A stretch of 64,000 nucleotides of DNA from Vulcanisaeta distributa JCM 11216 (GTDB lineage Archaea; Thermoproteota; Thermoprotei; Thermoproteales; Thermocladiaceae): positions 124,001-188,000 of the forward strand of contig NZ_BBBI01000001.1 in the NCBI RefSeq assembly GCF_001315985.1. The letters run 5' to 3'. Positions 9,132 to 18,377 of this stretch are shown one piece after another. Both the position numbers and the translations under genes were made by a program. The stretch's first letter is position 1. The number at the start of each line of letters is the position of its first letter. The notes under the pieces are model-generated. The model did not search any database and had not been told where the DNA came from. It was given only the letters and a program-made list of their open reading frames with translations.

Positions 9132-10142
9132 TTACCTAAGTATCTGCATGATCGTTGTTTTGTAAATGGGTAGTTGCCAGGCGTAGTATTCCCCCCCTAT
9201 GCCGAGTTCTGGGTCCTTGGGTATTTTTACGTCTCCTATGGATGTGACCCATTTGTAGATTATTAGGTTGTTCCTCATCAGTATTTCGTTGAGCTCCATC
9301 AACCTGGTGCTTGGGTCTCTCTGTAATACATCAGGGTCGTTCACCACCTCAATCAACTCCCTCACTAATCCCCCTACCCTGACCTCGTCGATCACGGGCA
9401 TTAACCTCTCTATCACCGAATACCTATACGCCGTTAGATCCCAATTAAACGTAGTCGCCAATTCCCAAAGGGCCCTTGGGTTACCACCAAGTAGTGCCCA
9501 GACATCGTCAAGATAAAGCCCACTGGGTGGTTTGAGGGATTGGTATAACTCCTCAAAGGACTCCTTATTGAGATTCCACATTAACTTAATGACCAGGTAA
9601 TTATGCCTAATCAACAACCTGAGGCTCTCGCCTTCCGATGTTGTTGCGATAACGTTAACCGCTCTGGGCCCATAATCACTCATGAACCTCTGCATATACT
9701 CATAAAGCCACTTAATGTACCACTCAATATTCCCAAGGCCTATTGACCTAGTCACATCATCCACGGCGAGAAGGACGTACTTATCACTAAGCCTAATCTT
9801 TAAGGCTCTCTCAATCATTAAAGTGGCGACTCTAGCCAATGCCCTACCAACACCCTCATTAACAAAGCCACTTATTAACTCCTTAACCACGTCCATGACC
9901 AACTCAACACCTGGCGAAGTAATCACCGCCTTATTCAGGTCAATACCCTCAGTAGCGTCAATATAAACCGCCACCCCATCATCGCCGAAGTAATCCCTGA
10001 ACTTCTTCACGAACTCCCTAAGCAGCCTCGTCTTACCACAGCCCTCCGGGCCATAAATGTACAGGGGCACGTACCTAAAGCCTGATGCCCAACCCCTAAG
10101 CCAACCAAGCTCTAAAGCCCTATTAACAAAGGGAGGTTCCAC
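9132..10142 (-). CDS. Archaeal AAA-type ATPase of the Arch_ATPase family
   Basis: A 336-residue STAND/AAA-like ATPase. Walker A is GPEGCGKTRLL (residues about 30-40), Walker B is VLLAVDDV (about 124-131), and a sensor-like IATTSEGESL follows. The last third is a helical domain with no DNA-binding motif I can name. Families of this kind (PF01637-like) are repeated many times in Thermoproteales genomes, and some are thought to be mobile or defence-associated. The gene sits between two hairpin repeats (9061 and 10219), 3 bases from one and about 76 from the other. A G7 run at 9191 adds one Gly. Molecular role not known. Confidence 0.7.
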   Translation of the reverse strand: MEPPFVNRALELGWLRGWASGFRYVPLYIYGPEGCGKTRLLREFVKKFRDYFGDDGVAVYIDATEGIDLNKAVITSPGVELVMDVVKELISGFVNEGVGRALARVATLMIERALKIRLSDKYVLLAVDDVTRSIGLGNIEWYIKWLYEYMQRFMSDYGPRAVNVIATTSEGESLRLLIRHNYLVIKLMWNLNKESFEELYQSLKPPSGLYLDDVWALLGGNPRALWELATTFNWDLTAYRYSVIERLMPVIDEVRVGGLVRELIEVVNDPDVLQRDPSTRLMELNEILMRNNLIIYKWVTSIGDVKIPKDPELGIGGEYYAWQLPIYKTTIMQILR

Positions 10143-10218
10143 AGCCTAATCAGTATTCATGACCTCCTTAAAAATTCATCAATGCTAAACAGCACGCGTA
10201 AGTATAACGAAGTACCTT

Positions 10219-10285
10219 AGTCATAACTTGGACTTGAAGACCCGCCGTAATTATATAATTACGGCGACTCTCCAGACCCAAAGCA
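10219..10285. repeat. Long hairpin repeat, copy 2
   Basis: A 67-base element identical to the copy at 15496 except at one base (an A/G in the loop-proximal stem). Its centre is a perfect 22-base palindrome (GCCGTAATTATATAATTACGGC). The outer arms CTTGGACTTGAAGA and TCTCCAGACCCAAAG pair imperfectly. It lies upstream of the ATPase gene and downstream of the Yip1-like gene. Confidence 0.85.
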
Positions 10286-10338
10286 TGAAAGACTACTGCG
10301 GATTAATGAGCGACTTTTGTTGTATCTCGTTTTGGGTT

Positions 10339-10925
10339 TTAAGTTAGTGTTGATATTGCCCAGAAGATTATTAGGGCTATTAGTGTTGGTATTAATGCTT
10401 GGTAATGCTTGTTCCGTAGATCCTGGCAAATATGTAGGCCAGGAATAATGAACCTATTATCGTGAATGCCAGGCCGACTGCCAGTATTGCTGGTTCGCTT
10501 AGGACGCTACCATGCGTTATCACTGCGTTAATTGAGTATTCAAATATTGGTGTGGTTACTACGATTGCGGTCTGCACCACACTCACGTAGAAGTAATTCC
10601 CACTGAGTAGCCAGGTGTCTGTGAAGCCGGTGTTAATTTTGAAGGCCCTGAGTAGTGCCATGAGTATTGCAGCCTCTATTAACCAGCCTATTACCATGCC
10701 CACGATGGTTGTTACGGGCATTATTGTGGCCATGAGTGATGTGAACCCTGAAATATCGCTTTGGTTTACGGCAACACCCTCACTGCTTAGTTGGGACTCA
10801 ATTTGTTGAGTAAGTATTGGCGTTATGGTTGGTACAAGGATATAGGCCATGTAGAGGTATGTGGCAACAGCAGCCATCATGAAGCCCACGAGGCCGGTAA
10901 TTCTCAGAAAAGCCTTATTATTCAT
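10339..10925 (-). CDS. Yip1-like membrane protein (frameshifted C-terminus)
   Basis: A membrane protein of about 195 residues with five hydrophobic helices after repair. The start MNNKAFLRITGLVGFMMAA opens directly into helix 1. An extracellular loop of polar residues lies at 40-65. The present frame stops at ITKH, but one missing G near 10415 restores GTRHYQALIPTLIALIIFWA and a last helix ending at TAA 10341-10339. The pattern resembles archaeal Yip1-domain proteins, but no diagnostic motif was seen. The neighbours are the ABC ATPase gene 45 bases upstream on the same strand and hairpin copy 2 downstream. It may be a partner of the ABC system. Confidence 0.5.
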
Positions 10926-10970
10926 TGATGAGGACTAGGCGCCATGTTATTTAAATAAATTGCGCTTGGC

Positions 10971-11697
10971 TTAAATGGTGGTTAGTTCCCTAATTAACTG
11001 TTCAATGCCCTCGTGTACCTGTGGTACATCGTAAGTCCTCGTTATCACACCATCACTTATTCTGGAAACCCTGTGGCAATTACCTATTAACTCGAGGTTA
11101 TGAGTAACCATCACTATCGTCATCCCAAGCTCCTTATTCAACTTCCTAAAGATATCCATTATCACCATGGCCGTCTTACTATCCAGGTTACCCGTGGGCT
11201 CATCAGCCAGCAAAAGCCTTGGCCTGGCCACTATCGCCCTTGCAATCGCAACCCTCTGCTGCTCACCACCACTGAGCTCATTGGGTTTCCTCCTGGCCTT
11301 GTTTCTGAGACCAACCATTTCAAGAGCCTCAAGGGCCAGCTTTCTCCTTTGACTTGGGTCAACACCCCCCCTGGCTATTAACGGTAACTCAACGTTCTCA
11401 AGCACGGACATCCTAGGTATTAAGTAGTATAGTTGGAATACGAAGCCCAGGAACTCATTCCTATACCTATCGAGCTCCGCGTTACTGAGTTTATGCAGTT
11501 CATAGGGGGGGCCGACCCTCAGGTAGCCCTTACTAACCCTGTCCAAGCCGCCTATTAGGCTGAGTAGTGTTGTCTTGCCGCTGCCGCTTGGCCCGATGAT
11601 GCACCTGAACTCACCTTCCTTAATCTCGAGATTCAACACGTAGTGCCGGATAGTCACCATAATATTTCCACACGTCCCTGGCCTCGATAAACGACAC
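10971..11697 (-). CDS. MacB/LolD-type ABC transporter ATPase (frameshifted N-terminus)
   Basis: Walker A GPSGSGKTTLLSLIGG, Q-loop FVFQLYYLIPRMSVLENV, signature LSGGEQQRVAIARAI and Walker B LLLADEPTGNLD identify a LolD/MacB-type ATPase. One missing base near 11645 hides the first 15 residues (ARDVWKYYGDYPALR), and the GTG at 11697 is the better start. The gene faces away from the surface-protein and permease genes at 11818-14704, with about 120 bases between them as shared promoter space. The likely machine is ATPase + FtsX-like permease + surface protein, exporting or acting on substrates outside the membrane. Confidence 0.9.
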
Positions 11698-11787
11698 GGT
11701 GAGTTATTACAACGCCTCTTTAAAATACATACTCACCAAATACCCATATAGTGTAGATAATAATGTGCGCATTTAAAGAGAGTATGG

Positions 11788-11795
11788 TTTATAAG
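11788..11795 (+). promoter_or_regulatory. Probable TATA box for the surface-protein gene
   Basis: TTTATAAG lies about 27 bases before the ATG at 11818, which fits leaderless transcription and argues against the ATG at 11803. Confidence 0.5.
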
Positions 11796-11817
11796 AACAT
11801 ACATGGCCTTAGGTTCG

Positions 11818-13466
11818 ATGTCGAAAATGATAACTAATAGGTATACGTTAGTAATAATCACGGCGTTAATCACACTACTGACCTTAATACCCCCCCTGGC
11901 ACAGGCACAGCAGTACTCAAACACTGCACCACCCTTCTCAATAGTCAGTATATCCTCGACACCATCACCAACCATTACTGGCGTTTCCAAGGTCTCAATA
12001 ACACTAATATACACGGGCGGCTACTACCTATACAACACGGAGTTCTCCCTAACACCCTGCAGCGGCGCCGTGGTTTCCCAAAACCCTGTATTCATTGGTT
12101 GGCTGAACCCTGGGCAGGAGGTCACGGTCACATACCTAATAAACTCAACACTACCCATTAACTGCCAATCGACATTAACCATAAGCTGGGGGGGCGCCGA
12201 GTACGAGACATCACCCAGGGCCCAGGTAACCACGTACATCGAGGTGGCGGGCTCAGGCTCAATGAACATAAACTTCCCACTGGTTATTTACGGCTCCCCC
12301 AATAATCACGGCACAGACCAATACACAGTACCTAGTCAGTAACCTTGCTAATCCGGTGGAGCTCGTGATAAGCAATAATGGTAGTGGCCCCATTTATGAT
12401 CTACAGGCCAACGTGGGAATCGAGGGCGCCACCTTGGCTGCGGGCTCCAACACATTAATAATTGGGACGCTAAACCCAGGAAGCAACTACACAACGATAC
12501 TGTACGTACTACCAACGGGTAGTGGCCCAGTAACGATTACCATAAGTTACTCAGGCCTCGACGAAGTTGGCAATACTGTGAGCGGGAGTATTTCAATAAG
12601 CATGAGCGTTACTACGGTATCCTCAAGTCAAGTCATTGTTTACCCAGTCAATTCCTCGTTAAGTATTGGCTCTGGCAAATTAGCCATTGGTATTAGAAAT
12701 GTGAACCCAGTGCCTATTTATAACGTGACCCTGGTCATAGCATCAACCCAGGGATTAAGCCTAACGGGTAATACCACGTATGACATTACAGAGATAATGC
12801 CCGGGTCAACAGATTACATTTACGTACCCATTGCCGTCCCAATAACCTCATCCTCAGCATCCATAACATACTCACTAACTTATCAATACACCGGTGGATA
12901 CCCAGGAGGTACCCAGGGCACGATGACCCTCTCGGTGTTAAATGAACCATCAATACTAATCACCGGTTACCAAGTAGCGCCAACACCATTGACGATTGGC
13001 GAGACTGGCTCCGTGTCCCTAACTTCGTTAATACGGGGGGCCGGTACCAGCCTATAACCTAAACATAACCGCAATACCAGGCCCCCCCGGCATTGAGATG
13101 ATTAGTCAGTCAAGCACCTACATGGGCACGCTGAACTCCCAACAATTAAGTGCTGTGGCCTTCAGTTTCACCATTATGAGAACCATGAATACTACCATAA
13201 CCTTCCAAATACAGTACACGGACCAATTCGGGCAACAACATACTCAGTATTACACCGTGCCAATAACCGTGATTAAAAACGCAACACTAATTACGCAGTC
13301 AGCATTTCCACAGACTGGACCGCAAGGCACCAACTATGGGTATTACTATAGGTATCATAGGGTCAGCCTCTTCACTTACGTAATAATTACGCTGGCCATA
13401 ATAGCCGTGATAATGATAATCACCGTAGTTCTACTCCTGCGTAGGAGGCACGGTGGCTCCTCATGA
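11818..13466 (+). CDS. Secreted, membrane-anchored surface protein with beta-sandwich repeats (frameshifted)
   Basis: A signal peptide (MITNRYTLVIITALITLLTL, cleavage after AQA) leads into several CARDB/S-layer-like beta domains rich in Thr, Ser and Asn. A C-terminal helix VIITLAIIAVIMIITVVLLL and a basic RRRHGG tail anchor it. Two frame breaks coincide with G/C runs: C5 at 12296 (four needed) and G6 at 13025 (five or eight needed). Repaired length is about 550 residues. The stop overlaps the permease start by 4 bases, so it belongs to the ABC system. It may capture or present the substrate. I chose the ATG at 11818 from the TATA box. Confidence 0.75.
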
Positions 13467-14704
13467 GGATTAGTGACTACTTTAAACTGGCGTGGAGTGC
13501 GGCGTGGGAGCGTAGGGGGGGCAGGACAATAGGCGCCATTGTAGGCATAGTAATAGCCATAGTGGCCCTTGGCCTCGCCATAGGCATGGGGCAGGGCTAT
13601 AAGGCGTTGACCACGAGCTTCTTCGAGAGGGTCTTTGGAACGAATACCGTGTTCCTATTCCCAGGACAGAATTCCCAGCTAACGATCACCGACGTTTACG
13701 AAGTCATGGACATACCACACGTGACTAACGCCATACCGATCCTCTCCACGGTGGCTAAGGTAAATATTAATGGGCATGAGGTGACGGCCACGGTAATAGG
13801 GGGGGCCACGGAACAGGAGATAATGCAGCTCTACGGAGTGACCTCACTGAGCAATGCCATACTGGCCGGCGCACCGGTACTATCACCTGGCCTGGCCCTG
13901 GTTGGTTACGACATTGCCTTCACAAGCACCGGCCAGCAGATTGCCTATCCTGGGCAGGTCATGGTGATAACAACGCCAGGTGGTTCTGAGTTGACTTACA
14001 CGGTAGGCGCCATAATGCAGCAGAGCGGTATTGGTGTCATTGGTTTGAATCCGAATAATGCCATATTCATTGATGAGAACACGTTCCTCTCTCAATTCGA
14101 CCCGTCCGGCATAGTTGATGGAATAATCGTTTACGTGGACTCACCAAACAACATAAACTACGTCACTAACGAGTTAAAGGCCCTATTCCCAATGGACCAG
14201 GTATTAAACCTATCAACACTACTATCGAGCATTAACCAGTTCTTCACGGTGCTCGAGCTCTTCCTAGCCTTCATAGCCGGCATAAGCTTCGTAATAATCG
14301 GCATCTGGATGTTCGACACGATGATGATAAACGTGATCCAGAGGACCAGGGAGTTCGGGATAATGAGGGCAGTGGGCTTCAGTGGCAGGTCAATACCACT
14401 ACTCCTCATTATCGAGGCCGCGATAATAGCCATAATAGGCTCCGTGATAGGCACGGCACTCCTCATGGCCATAGTCAGCGCCTTCCCAAGCCCATCATCA
14501 ATGATGGGGCCAGCCTTTGGAGGACCGGGCAGGGCCGTGAGGACTACCACCGCCACATCATCAATAATGCTACCCATAGCCCTAACACCACTCGACTACG
14601 CCACAATATTCATACTACCCATAGCAATAAACATAATAGCCGCGTTAATACCAGCGATAAGAGCCATGAGAATACCGCCAGCTCAAACTCTCCGTTATGA
14701 GTGA
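13463..14704 (+). CDS. FtsX/MacB-type ABC transporter permease
   Basis: A 413-residue permease with one N-terminal helix (TIGAIVGIVIAIVALGLAIG), a large extracellular MacB-PCD-like domain (residues 45-245), and three C-terminal helices. The cytoplasmic coupling segment TREFGIMRAVGFSGRSI before the penultimate helix is typical of FtsX/MacB. It overlaps the surface-protein gene by 4 bases. The ATPase lies on the opposite strand at 10971-11697. The system resembles MacB-like mechanotransmission pumps and needs no inward transport. G7 runs at 13515 and 13799 add one Gly each (ERRGRT, VIGAT). Confidence 0.9.
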   Translation: MRISDYFKLAWSAAWERRGGRTIGAIVGIVIAIVALGLAIGMGQGYKALTTSFFERVFGTNTVFLFPGQNSQLTITDVYEVMDIPHVTNAIPILSTVAKVNINGHEVTATVIGGATEQEIMQLYGVTSLSNAILAGAPVLSPGLALVGYDIAFTSTGQQIAYPGQVMVITTPGGSELTYTVGAIMQQSGIGVIGLNPNNAIFIDENTFLSQFDPSGIVDGIIVYVDSPNNINYVTNELKALFPMDQVLNLSTLLSSINQFFTVLELFLAFIAGISFVIIGIWMFDTMMINVIQRTREFGIMRAVGFSGRSIPLLLIIEAAIIAIIGSVIGTALLMAIVSAFPSPSSMMGPAFGGPGRAVRTTTATSSIMLPIALTPLDYATIFILPIAINIIAALIPAIRAMRIPPAQTLRYE

Positions 14705-14736
14705 GGACCGGGATGCTTATTAGGTCTAAAAACATG

Positions 14737-14934
14737 TCATAATTTAAGTACAGCCCTCCTAAGTATTGGGTCTGCAATTACGTACTCCTCATCGACCCTC
14801 TCAACAATGCCGTGATCCATCAACTCCCTGAGTAGTATGTAGAGTGACTTATCATTGATTGACTTACCCTCCGCAGCCTCAAGGGCCGCCTTCAACTCCC
14901 TCCAACCTCTTTTAACGAATAATTCCCTAAGCAA
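14737..14934 (-). pseudogene. Winged-helix remnant of an Arch_ATPase-type protein
   Basis: A 65-codon frame that reads as a winged helix (WRELKAALEAAEGKSINDKS, then LLRELMDHGIVERVDEEYVI, then ADPILRRAV). This matches the C-terminal helix domain found at the end of Arch_ATPase and DUF234-like proteins. No ATPase domain precedes it, and an in-frame TAA lies right before the TTG start. It is most likely the relic of a deleted ATPase gene, though a free-standing regulator is possible. Hairpin copy 3 lies about 560 bases away. Confidence 0.45.
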
Positions 14935-14951
14935 TACCCTTTATTAAATAA

Positions 14952-15431
14952 TCACTTCCTTGGCTTCAGTACCGCACCTAGTATTGCCAATACCACACCT
15001 ATAATGCCAATTACTATACTCATAAGAAGAAATGAACCGACGGATACGAGCCCATGATAAATATAATACGTGATGGTCACGGGCACCGTGTAATTATTTA
15101 CTAAATACAGAGTACCGGTGCCATTGCCTATTAGTGAACAAGTCACAACATAAAGGCCATAGACGTATCTTTGAAATATGATATATCTTTGAGGTGCGTT
15201 AGGAGGTGCCGTAACGTAAAATTCCAGGGATTTATTAATAGAGTCCATATAGGACATGGTAAATACCTTACCTGGACTTACAACGCCTACTGCGATTTCC
15301 TCACCAGGGCTTAAAGTCACTGTCATAACGGTGAGCCTTACCTGTCGGGCAAGTATGTACATGCCAAAGACAAAAATCACAATAGCCACCACGATTAAAA
15401 CCACGCCGGCCATCAACAAGCCCTTCCTCAT
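14952..15431 (-). CDS. Two-helix membrane protein with extracellular beta domain, unknown function
   Basis: About 159 residues. An N-terminal helix (GVVLIVVAIVIFVFGMYILA), a 90-residue extracellular stretch with beta-strand periodicity and one Cys, then a C-terminal helix (LLMSIVIGIIGVVLAILGAV) with a KPRK basic tail. No family recognised. The gene at 29569 has the same TM-beta-TM layout, so the two may be distant relatives of a crenarchaeal surface family. Hairpin copy 3 lies just upstream. Confidence 0.6.
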   Translation of the reverse strand: MRKGLLMAGVVLIVVAIVIFVFGMYILARQVRLTVMTVTLSPGEEIAVGVVSPGKVFTMSYMDSINKSLEFYVTAPPNAPQRYIIFQRYVYGLYVVTCSLIGNGTGTLYLVNNYTVPVTITYYIYHGLVSVGSFLLMSIVIGIIGVVLAILGAVLKPRK

Positions 15432-15495
15432 ACAATATCTTGAAAACCACTTAACTAATAAGCACTGCTTTCCAGGACTTGAATGAATTTTGTAA

Positions 15496-15562
15496 AGTCA
15501 TAACTTGGACTTGAAGACCCGCCGTGATTATATAATTACGGCGACTCTCCAGACCCAAAGCA
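15496..15562. repeat. Long hairpin repeat, copy 3
   Basis: A 67-base element that differs from copy 2 (10219) at a single base (G instead of A in the inner stem). The change keeps pairing as G:T. It lies about 65 bases upstream of the two-helix protein gene. The AT-rich centre TTATATAATTACGG is the same as in all copies. Confidence 0.85.
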
Positions 15563-15655
15563 CGGCATCCTTTATTTAGTGCCTATGTCTCTCATATTTA
15601 ATTAGTTGATTTGGCATAATTCTTGGTGTTATTTCTATTTTTTATTAGAGTAAAG

Positions 15656-15663
15656 CTTATAAA
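15656..15663 (+). promoter_or_regulatory. Probable TATA box
   Basis: CTTATAAA is centred about 29 bases before the ATG at 15689 and supports that start over the upstream in-frame codon. The C7 run between them may be an inflated C4, which would give 26 bases. Confidence 0.5.
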
Positions 15664-15688
15664 CCCCCCCTGGTTTATCTTAGTTTTG

Positions 15689-16309
15689 ATGTATGTGGTC
15701 CTTGGAATAACGAGTGGGATGTCGTCGATGAGCTTTGAGGGTAGGTATAAAGGTCCCAGTGACATTAAGGATGTCCATGTAAGTGATGTTCCTAGGACTA
15801 ACCACATACTTCACAGCTTCATCATCACAAATAATGAGGGCGATCTTGTTCTTTGGACCTTTGATATACCTGGTTATGAGACCCACATATACTCAATGAT
15901 TAAGGAGAGGGCCACATTGCTTCTATGCCCAAGGATTGACAACTCCACATACCTACTACCTGATGCTTCGTTAGTTGGGGAATTGAATTCAATGCTATAC
16001 AGGGATGCCAGGTCAGCTACGTACTTTGTTAAGCCTATGGATAGGTCCTTCTTATCCAGGGTTCTTAGGGACACGGTTAACGCCGCCAGGGCTTTGATAA
16101 TGGAGAAGGTCAGTAACCTACTTAGGTCTAGGGGCCTTGCAACGGTTAGATTAATGGATGAGCTTAGTGGCGTTAGTGATGATGTAATCACGTCGGCCAG
16201 GTTATGGGCCGGTAAGGGGTTTGCCGAGGAGGTTAGCGGTGTATACTCATTGGTTGACTACGTTAGGTCATCCCTAGAATTAAAGAGGAGTAGGTCGAGG
16301 AGGAAATAG
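15689..16309 (+). CDS. Conserved-looking soluble protein, unknown function
   Basis: A soluble protein of about 206 residues starting MYVVLGITSGMSSMSFEGR. It has mixed alpha/beta composition, a helix-rich C-terminal half, and a very basic end (SLELKRSRSRRK). I recognise no family, and no catalytic motif stands out. The leaderless-type TATA box 29 bases upstream shows it is probably transcribed alone. Its stop lies 12 bases from the convergent AlaX stop. Confidence 0.65.
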   Translation: MYVVLGITSGMSSMSFEGRYKGPSDIKDVHVSDVPRTNHILHSFIITNNEGDLVLWTFDIPGYETHIYSMIKERATLLLCPRIDNSTYLLPDASLVGELNSMLYRDARSATYFVKPMDRSFLSRVLRDTVNAARALIMEKVSNLLRSRGLATVRLMDELSGVSDDVITSARLWAGKGFAEEVSGVYSLVDYVRSSLELKRSRSRRK

Positions 16310-16321
16310 CTTTGCTTAAAA

Positions 16322-17047
16322 TCAGGACTTCACCGTGTAATAAACCCTCTTCTTATCCTTACCCCTACTCTCCGACTTCAGGAAGACAATCTCCCCAATC
16401 TCCCTGGTATTAGCCACGTGTGGTCCACCATCAGCCTGAATGTCAATTCCCTCGATCTCCACGATCCTCCACTCCTCCCCCCCAGGCGGTGGCTCCCTCT
16501 CCGCGAGCTTGACAATGCCCGGTATCTTCATTGCCTCCTCCTTCCTGAGGAAGTAAATCTTCACTGGGATACCCCTCTTAACGACCTCGTTGGCCTCAGC
16601 AATTAAGTCCTGGAACGCCTTCCTAAGCGCATCACCACTCAGGGTTAGGTTGTAGTCATCCCTGGCATACTCAGGTGTTATGTCACCGCCAGTCACGAGG
16701 GCGTTGTACTTCTTATATGCCAGTGCGGCTATTATGTGCGTGGCCGTGTGAAGCCTCATTAACCTATACCTCCTATCCCAATCGATTATGCCGTGAACAG
16801 CATCACCAGCCTTGAATCTGGGCTCTCTATCGAGGATGTGCACCGCATCCTCACCCTCCTTAACCACCTCCTTGACCACGTACTCCTCACCCTGCCAAAC
16901 AAGCTTGCCCGTGTCATTGGCAACGCCACCACTCCTCGGGTGGAAAAGCGTTTGGTCGAGCCAAACCCTATTGCCGTCTATCCTAACCACAGTCGCATCA
17001 AACTCCTTCCTGTACGAGTCCCACCAGTAGAGGAATTTGGTTGGCAT
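16322..17047 (-). CDS. AlaX-type alanyl-tRNA editing protein
   Basis: A free-standing trans-editing domain that removes Ser or Gly from mischarged tRNA-Ala. The zinc-binding HTATH motif (LHTATHIIAAL) is present, and the second half carries the DGGPHVANTREIGEI motif corresponding to the CXXXH-like half in AlaRS (the usual Cys is replaced by Gly-Gly-Pro-His). Near the N-terminus LDQTLFHPRSGGVANDTG is the standard AlaX loop. Length 241 fits AlaX-M. A C7 run at 16477 adds a Gly in PPGEEW. It is probably a single-gene unit, 38 bases from the upstream M20 stop. Confidence 0.85.
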   Translation of the reverse strand: MPTKFLYWWDSYRKEFDATVVRIDGNRVWLDQTLFHPRSGGVANDTGKLVWQGEEYVVKEVVKEGEDAVHILDREPRFKAGDAVHGIIDWDRRYRLMRLHTATHIIAALAYKKYNALVTGGDITPEYARDDYNLTLSGDALRKAFQDLIAEANEVVKRGIPVKIYFLRKEEAMKIPGIVKLAEREPPPGGEEWRIVEIEGIDIQADGGPHVANTREIGEIVFLKSESRGKDKKRVYYTVKS

Positions 17048-17085
17048 GGCTTTTTAAACCAGCGAGTAATTACTTAACAATTGCG

Positions 17086-18362
17086 CTACTTCTCAAGACC
17101 AAAGAATCTCCTCACTGCGTAGGACATTACGTCGTGAGTCTTTAATAGGTCGTCAACCGTGACGTACTCGTTATACGCATGCGCCAGCGCCAACTCACCA
17201 GGGCCGTAAACAACCGTTGGAATGCCCCCCCTAGCCCTCAGGTACCTACCGTCAGTGGCGCCAGTCACTATTATGGGCTTTGGCGTGGCACCGAGCACCC
17301 TCTCAATACCCTCATGGATAAGCCTAACAATGGTCTCCCCCCCAGGACCCGTGTAGTTCGGCTCGCTTGTGTCCAGAACCTCAACATCGGCCACCCCCCA
17401 CTCAACCCGTTCCTTAGGTGGTTAATTACCTGGTTCGGTGAGACCCCCCCTGGTGGGACCCTCATGTCTAGCTCAAGCTCTGCGTAGTCAGGGACCATGT
17501 TTATCTTTGAACCACCCCCCCTAATAACCCCCCCAGGATTAAAGGACACGGTACCAACAACCCTCTCAAAATCACCAAGCGTTAGGTTAAGGCCAGAGCC
17601 CCCCCTTGAGGCCTCCAGGTAAACCTCAGCCGAATTCTTAATAGCCTCCATCAACTCACTGGGCAGCTTAATGTTTCTGTTAAACTCGTTAATTAGTTCC
17701 TCAGCCTTGCTAATCGCCCTAATGAGCTTCATGATAGCGTTATCACCAAGTACTGGTAAACTACCGTGGGCAGGCCTACCCCCCCTCGCCACAAGCTTAA
17801 CCTGGCAAAGACCCTTCTCCCCCCCAATGTAATACCTAAAACCGCCAGACGGCTCAGCAACTATCGCGGCATCACCAACCAACACGCCATCCCTAACCAA
17901 GGCCTCAACACCTGGGTGACCACCAGTCTCCTCATCAGCCGTTGCCGAGAATACCAACGTACCAGAGCCCTGCCTCTCAATTAATGGTGCTAACTCCGCG
18001 AATACGGTCATTATCACGGCTAAGCCGCCCTTCATGTCCGTGGCGCCCCCCCTACCGTATATCCTACCCTCAACGATCTTCCCCGAAAACGGTGGGTAAA
18101 CCCACTTGGACTCATCACCGGGAGGGACGACATCCATGTGGCCATTAAGTATGAGCACGGGCTTACCCTTACCAACCCTGGCAATCACGTTAGGCTTATC
18201 CTTTGCATACTCCCTAACCTCACTCGTAAAACCCAAACTACTCAACCAATCCCTAATGAAGCCAGCGATGTTAACAGTATAACCGGGAGGATTAACACTG
18301 GGCATCTGAATTAACTTAGATACTAGGTTTGGAAGATCATCCCTTAGATCCCTTTCACTCAT
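17086..18362 (-). CDS. M20-family metallopeptidase / deacylase (frameshifted)
   Basis: The metal-binding motifs of the ArgE/DapE/carboxypeptidase-G2 family are visible: ILNGHMDVVPPG (His ligand with Asp), GRGATDMKGGLAV, and EETGGHPGVEAL (bridging Glu base). The second ligand set is VAEPSGGF and GIPTVVYGPG. The frame breaks at the C6 run 17394-17399, where four are needed to read NGLSGVADVEVLD. C7 runs add Gly to GRGATDMKGG and GIPTVVYGPG, both very conserved. Repaired length about 420. Substrate not certain; likely an N-acyl amino acid or short peptide. The aminotransferase gene is 16 bases upstream on the same strand, suggesting an operon for amino-acid metabolism. Confidence 0.85.
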
Positions 18363-18377
18363 TATTTGGTGATTGAC

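Noticed and set aside
12356-13057. Separate gene for the middle of the surface protein
   Set aside because: Both ends fall at altered G/C runs (C5 and G6), and repairing them gives one continuous secreted protein.
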